Positions 60,972-64,000 of a stretch of 64,000 nt of DNA are shown piece by piece. Below the pieces are notes generated by a model that made no database searches, had not been told where the DNA came from, and saw only the letters and a list, made by a program, of their open reading frames with translations. The translations under genes were made by a program, and so were the position numbers. The DNA comes from Marinobacter salinus (GTDB lineage: Bacteria; Pseudomonadota; Gammaproteobacteria; Pseudomonadales; Oleiphilaceae), in assembly GCF_001854125.1 (NCBI RefSeq), contig NZ_CP017715.1, positions 1,302,001 to 1,366,000 of the forward strand, written 5' to 3'. Position 1 is the first letter of the stretch. Each line of letters begins with the position of its first letter.

Positions 60972-62183
60972 CTAGCCCACCAGGTTGCTCATATTCAATA
61001 TCGGCAACATGATGGCCATTACAATCATCAATACCACGCCGCCCATAACCAGCAGCATCATCGGCTCGAATAACCCGACAATCGCCGCGATCTTCGACTG
61101 CAGGGTGTTTTCCTGCATCCGGGCCGTGCGCTCAAGCATGCTGTCGAGTTCGCCACTGGCTTCACCACTGGCAATCATGTGCAGCATCATGGGTGGGAAG
61201 TAACCGGTCTGATCCAGGGATCGATGGAGCGACCCGCCCTCGCTGACTTTCCGTGCCGCGTCACGCAACTCACGGCGCAAAAAGTCGTTGGAGAGCACTT
61301 CCCCGGCGATGCGCATGGCCTCTACCAGCGGAACGCCGCTGGTCGTCAGAATACTCAGGGTGCTGGCGTAACGGGCCGTGTTTACACCCCGGACCATGCC
61401 TGAAAATAGCGGCAAGTGCAGGAGCCGTTTGTGAAATCGCATACGGAAACCCGGTTTGCTCAACGCAAACCGGAAGGCCAATAGGCCAATCACCAACAGG
61501 ATGGCGACGTAAATACCGTAGTTTGCCAGAAAGTCCGAAACCGCCAGCATGGCCCGGGTCAGAGTCGGTAACTCCTGACCTTGCTTGAGAAACACCTCAA
61601 TAATATCCGGAACCACATAAGTCAGCAGAAAAACCACGATCGCAATGGCGACAATACTGAGAATAATCGGATAAATCGCTGCAAGCTGGATTTTCTGTTT
61701 CGCTTCCTGCCGTCCCTCCGTGTAGTCCGCCAGCCGATTAAGCACCAAGTCCAGGTGTCCGGCATGTTCACCTGCCGCAACGGTCGAGCGATAGAGGCGC
61801 GGGAAGGCTTTGGGGAACTCGCCAAGACTGTCGGCCAGGCTGTAACCTTCCATGACCTTCGCTCGAATAGCGATCAGCATGCTGCGGATTCGGGGTTTGG
61901 CGTTTTGCTGCGCCGCAGCCGAAAGCGCCTGTTCAATTGGAATACCAGACTGAATTAACGTGGACAGTTGCCGGGTTACCAGCGCCAGGTCGGCGGCTGC
62001 CAGAGAGCCGCGGCTGCTGAGAGGGTTCGCTCGTGTCCGCTGCTCGACGGCGGGCTCAACAGCCAGGGGTGTCAAACCCTTTTCGCGAAGCTGCTGGCGC
62101 ACAGCACGCGGCGCATCTGCCTCCAATACGCCCTGCTTCTGTTTGCCCCGGGCGTCCAGAGCCTTATACTCATACGCGGGCAT
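60972..62183 (-). CDS. gspF: Type II secretion inner-membrane protein GspF
   Basis: A 403-residue polytopic platform protein with three helices (about 170-195, 222-245, 375-398) and two related cytoplasmic domains. Typical stretches are YEYKALDARGKQKQGVLEADAPRAVRQQLREKGLTPL, LVTRQLSTLIQSGIPIEQALSA and FSGMVRGVNTARYASTLSILTTSGVPLVEAM. It anchors pseudopilin assembly together with GspE. It starts 2 bp after gspE. Confidence 0.96.
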   Translation of the reverse strand: MPAYEYKALDARGKQKQGVLEADAPRAVRQQLREKGLTPLAVEPAVEQRTRANPLSSRGSLAAADLALVTRQLSTLIQSGIPIEQALSAAAQQNAKPRIRSMLIAIRAKVMEGYSLADSLGEFPKAFPRLYRSTVAAGEHAGHLDLVLNRLADYTEGRQEAKQKIQLAAIYPIILSIVAIAIVVFLLTYVVPDIIEVFLKQGQELPTLTRAMLAVSDFLANYGIYVAILLVIGLLAFRFALSKPGFRMRFHKRLLHLPLFSGMVRGVNTARYASTLSILTTSGVPLVEAMRIAGEVLSNDFLRRELRDAARKVSEGGSLHRSLDQTGYFPPMMLHMIASGEASGELDSMLERTARMQENTLQSKIAAIVGLFEPMMLLVMGGVVLMIVMAIMLPILNMSNLVG

Positions 62184-62185
62184 GG

Positions 62186-63694
62186 TTACTGACTCCGGTG
62201 GGTGACGCGAAGAACCTCTTCCACGGTGGTCACACCGTCCAGAATTTTCTGCACCCCGTCAGCGTGAATGCTGGGCCCACGCAGGCGTGCTTCCCGCTCC
62301 AGATCCAGCTCGCCCGCCCGCTTGTGAATCAATGAGCTAATCTCTTTGGTGATTTCCACCACTTCGTAAATGCCAATGCGTCCCCGGTAACCAAGATCGT
62401 TGCAGTGGTCGCATCCGACCGCACGGTAAATGGTCGGGGGGGTGGACGGGTCCTTCTGAAGGAATTCACAATGCTCTGCCGTTGGCGTGTAGGGTTCACG
62501 GCATTTTGTGCAAAGTACCCTGACCAGCCGCTGGGCAACAATACCCACCATACTGGATGATATAAGGAACGGCTCGATCCCCATGTCCATAAGCCGGGTG
62601 ATGGCACCCACGGCCGTATTGGTGTGCAGAGTGGATAGCACCAGGTGGCCGGTCAGACTTGCCTGAACAGCAATTTCGGCTGTTTCCAGGTCCCGGATCT
62701 CACCAATCATGACGACATCCGGGTCCTGGCGAAGAATCGCCCTGAGACCGCGGGCAAACGTCATATCAACTTTGGCATTGACTTGTGTCTGCCCAATACC
62801 CGGCAAGTTGTACTCAATCGGGTCCTCAACGGTCAGGATGTTACGGCTGCGATCATTGATTTCCTGCAGAGCGGCGTAAAGCGTGGTGGATTTACCAGAA
62901 CCGGTCGGACCCGTCACCAGCAGAATCCCATAAGGTCGGTATATCAGCTTGCGAAGGACGGTAAGGTCACGGCCCTCCATACCCAAAGATTCAAGGCGAA
63001 TGGCTCCGGCCTGTTTGTCCAGCAAGCGCAAGACTACTCGCTCCCCGCTTGAGGAAGGCATGGTCGATACCCGGATATCCACTTCACGGCCCGCAACACG
63101 GAGCGCAATCCGGCCATCCTGAGGAACCCGCTTTTCGGCAATATCCAGCTTGGCCATAACCTTGATGCGAGATACCAGCAGCGGCGCCAGTGCCCTTTTC
63201 GGTTGCACGACCTCCCTCAGAACGCCATCAATGCGGAATCGAACGACGAGCCGCGTTTCATAGGTCTCAATATGCACATCAGAAGCGCTGGTCTTGACCG
63301 CCTCGGTAAGGATGGCGTTGATAAGCCTGATGATCGGCGCATCGTCTTCCTGTTCGAGCAGATCCTCTGTCTCAGGAACGGAGTCCGCCAGTGATGCAAG
63401 GTCCATATCATCGCCGATACCCTCAACCATCTGCATCGCTTCGGCTGAATCATTCTGATAGGCAGCATTCAGGGCCTGGTCAAACCGGCTCGGCTCAATT
63501 GTCGAAAATCTGGCCTGGCCGCCACTGATACGGTTCGCCTCTGCCAGCGCCGAATGAGACGCACCTGGGCGAATCAGAATGACCGGATCACCGTTATCGG
63601 AACGCGTCAGAATAACGCCATTACGTTTGGCAAAGGTGAAAGGTAGACGGCCCAGCGGAGCATCCTGCTGCTGATGTTCAGTTTCTGTGGTCAA
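62186..63694 (-). CDS. gspE: Type II secretion ATPase GspE
   Basis: A 502-residue cytoplasmic ATPase that drives the pseudopilus. The N-terminal region (1-120) binds GspL. The core has Walker A in GPTGSGKSTTLY, the Asp box EDPIEYNLPGIGQTQVN, Walker B region MIGEIRDLETAEIAVQASLTGHLVLSTLHTN and the tetracysteine zinc domain (LCTKC and CDHCNDLGYRGRIGIYEV). It is the first gene of the minus-strand gsp unit and diverges from the gene at 63858 with 163 bp between. Confidence 0.97.
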   Translation of the reverse strand: MTTETEHQQQDAPLGRLPFTFAKRNGVILTRSDNGDPVILIRPGASHSALAEANRISGGQARFSTIEPSRFDQALNAAYQNDSAEAMQMVEGIGDDMDLASLADSVPETEDLLEQEDDAPIIRLINAILTEAVKTSASDVHIETYETRLVVRFRIDGVLREVVQPKRALAPLLVSRIKVMAKLDIAEKRVPQDGRIALRVAGREVDIRVSTMPSSSGERVVLRLLDKQAGAIRLESLGMEGRDLTVLRKLIYRPYGILLVTGPTGSGKSTTLYAALQEINDRSRNILTVEDPIEYNLPGIGQTQVNAKVDMTFARGLRAILRQDPDVVMIGEIRDLETAEIAVQASLTGHLVLSTLHTNTAVGAITRLMDMGIEPFLISSSMVGIVAQRLVRVLCTKCREPYTPTAEHCEFLQKDPSTPPTIYRAVGCDHCNDLGYRGRIGIYEVVEITKEISSLIHKRAGELDLEREARLRGPSIHADGVQKILDGVTTVEEVLRVTHRSQ

Positions 63695-63857
63695 GGTCGT
63701 CCCCGTCGTGAAATTCTTTTCGATTCAATCAATTCTGAAAGGCTACCACAGGATATGGAACCGCTGAATAACTCTATACACTATACTGCCAATTAAACAT
63801 TGCAGTCTGATAACCTGTGGGCTTTTTCCCGGCCCCCAATTGCATTCAGGATAATCA

Positions 63858-64000
63858 ATGCTCCTAGATAACCAACGGCTTCCAATGCTTCTGGCGCTTG
63901 TTGCGGCAGCGGCCATGCTGAGTGTGACAGCATGGCAGGGTTATAGTTTCTGGCGCGCGGAAAATCTGAAAATGACCCAGGAAAGCACCGAAACACGCTC
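63858..64000 (+). CDS. gspC: Probable GspC N-terminus, cut by the window edge
   Basis: Forty-seven codons are present before the window ends. They encode a short charged tail, one membrane helix (LPMLLALVAAAAMLSVTAW, about 8-26) and the start of a periplasmic region (QGYSFWRAENLKM). This is the layout of GspC, which links the outer-membrane secretin to the inner platform. AGGATAA precedes the ATG at 63858. The missing gspC and gspD would be expected to continue to the right. GspN is a less likely option. Confidence 0.7.
   Translation, partial: MLLDNQRLPMLLALVAAAAMLSVTAWQGYSFWRAENLKMTQESTETR

Noticed and set aside
1..64000. CRISPR arrays, tRNA or rRNA genes, prophage or transposase genes
   Set aside because: No regular direct repeats, RNA gene signatures or phage or transposase proteins were seen on either strand.

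Overview
The window reads as chromosome from a heterotrophic marine gammaproteobacterium with sulfur-oxidising ability, most like Marinobacter or a close relative. The basis is a moderately high GC content, protein character, densely packed operons, a LexA-box-controlled yebG, and gene types common in that group. Genus is an inference, because no rRNA or tRNA gene was seen.

Layout. (1) 0.2-4.1 kb, minus strand: a copper/silver export cluster (DUF302 protein, CopA-type P-ATPase, small membrane protein) behind the internally deleted remnant of an APC-family permease. (2) 4.4-10.1 kb, plus strand: a branched-chain 2-oxoacid dehydrogenase operon (E1 alpha, E1 beta, E2 with two lipoyl domains) followed directly by a Hanks-type protein kinase-like gene. 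(3) 10.1-15.4 kb: a minus-strand set (PepSY/flavodoxin/FNR membrane flavoreductase, DUF2271 protein, acidic PepSY-like protein) divergent from an OmpR/EnvZ-type two-component pair. (4) 15.6-24.0 kb: signalling genes (NarL-type regulator, PAS histidine kinase, CheB-CheR-PAS fusion, PAS protein with a degenerate GGDEF-like end), small proteins including a 50-residue DUF1127 protein, and a stand-alone fabH.

(5) 24.0-33.2 kb, minus strand: a full sox thiosulfate-oxidation operon in the order soxC-soxD-soxX-soxY-soxZ-soxA-soxK-soxB, followed by DsrE-like, GlcG/HbpS-like, DsbG-like and metal-site-degenerate MBL-fold genes. A good sigma-70 promoter with an overlapping palindrome precedes soxC, and an intact MBL-fold gene lies divergently. 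(6) 34.5-39.9 kb: SOS gene yebG, then dabA-dabB (DAB-type inorganic-carbon uptake) divergent from a LysR regulator. Sox chemistry could supply electrons while DabAB supplies bicarbonate, but no CO2-fixation gene is present here.

(7) 40.0-47.9 kb, plus strand: Baeyer-Villiger-type flavin monooxygenase, Lrp/AsnC regulator, then a TRAP transporter (TakP-like binding protein, small and large membrane subunits), a TauE/SafE permease and a cytoplasmic gamma-glutamyltransferase-family hydrolase, behind a sigma-54-like promoter. (8) 48.7-53.8 kb: TonB-dependent receptor, periplasmic binding protein and hybrid histidine kinase, which look like an uptake-and-sensing unit. (9) 53.8-55.9 kb: glutathione reductase and a GNAT acetyltransferase. 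(10) 56.0-64.0 kb: type II secretion genes gspE-F-G-H-I-J-K-L-M on the minus strand, with the beginning of a likely gspC diverging at the right edge.
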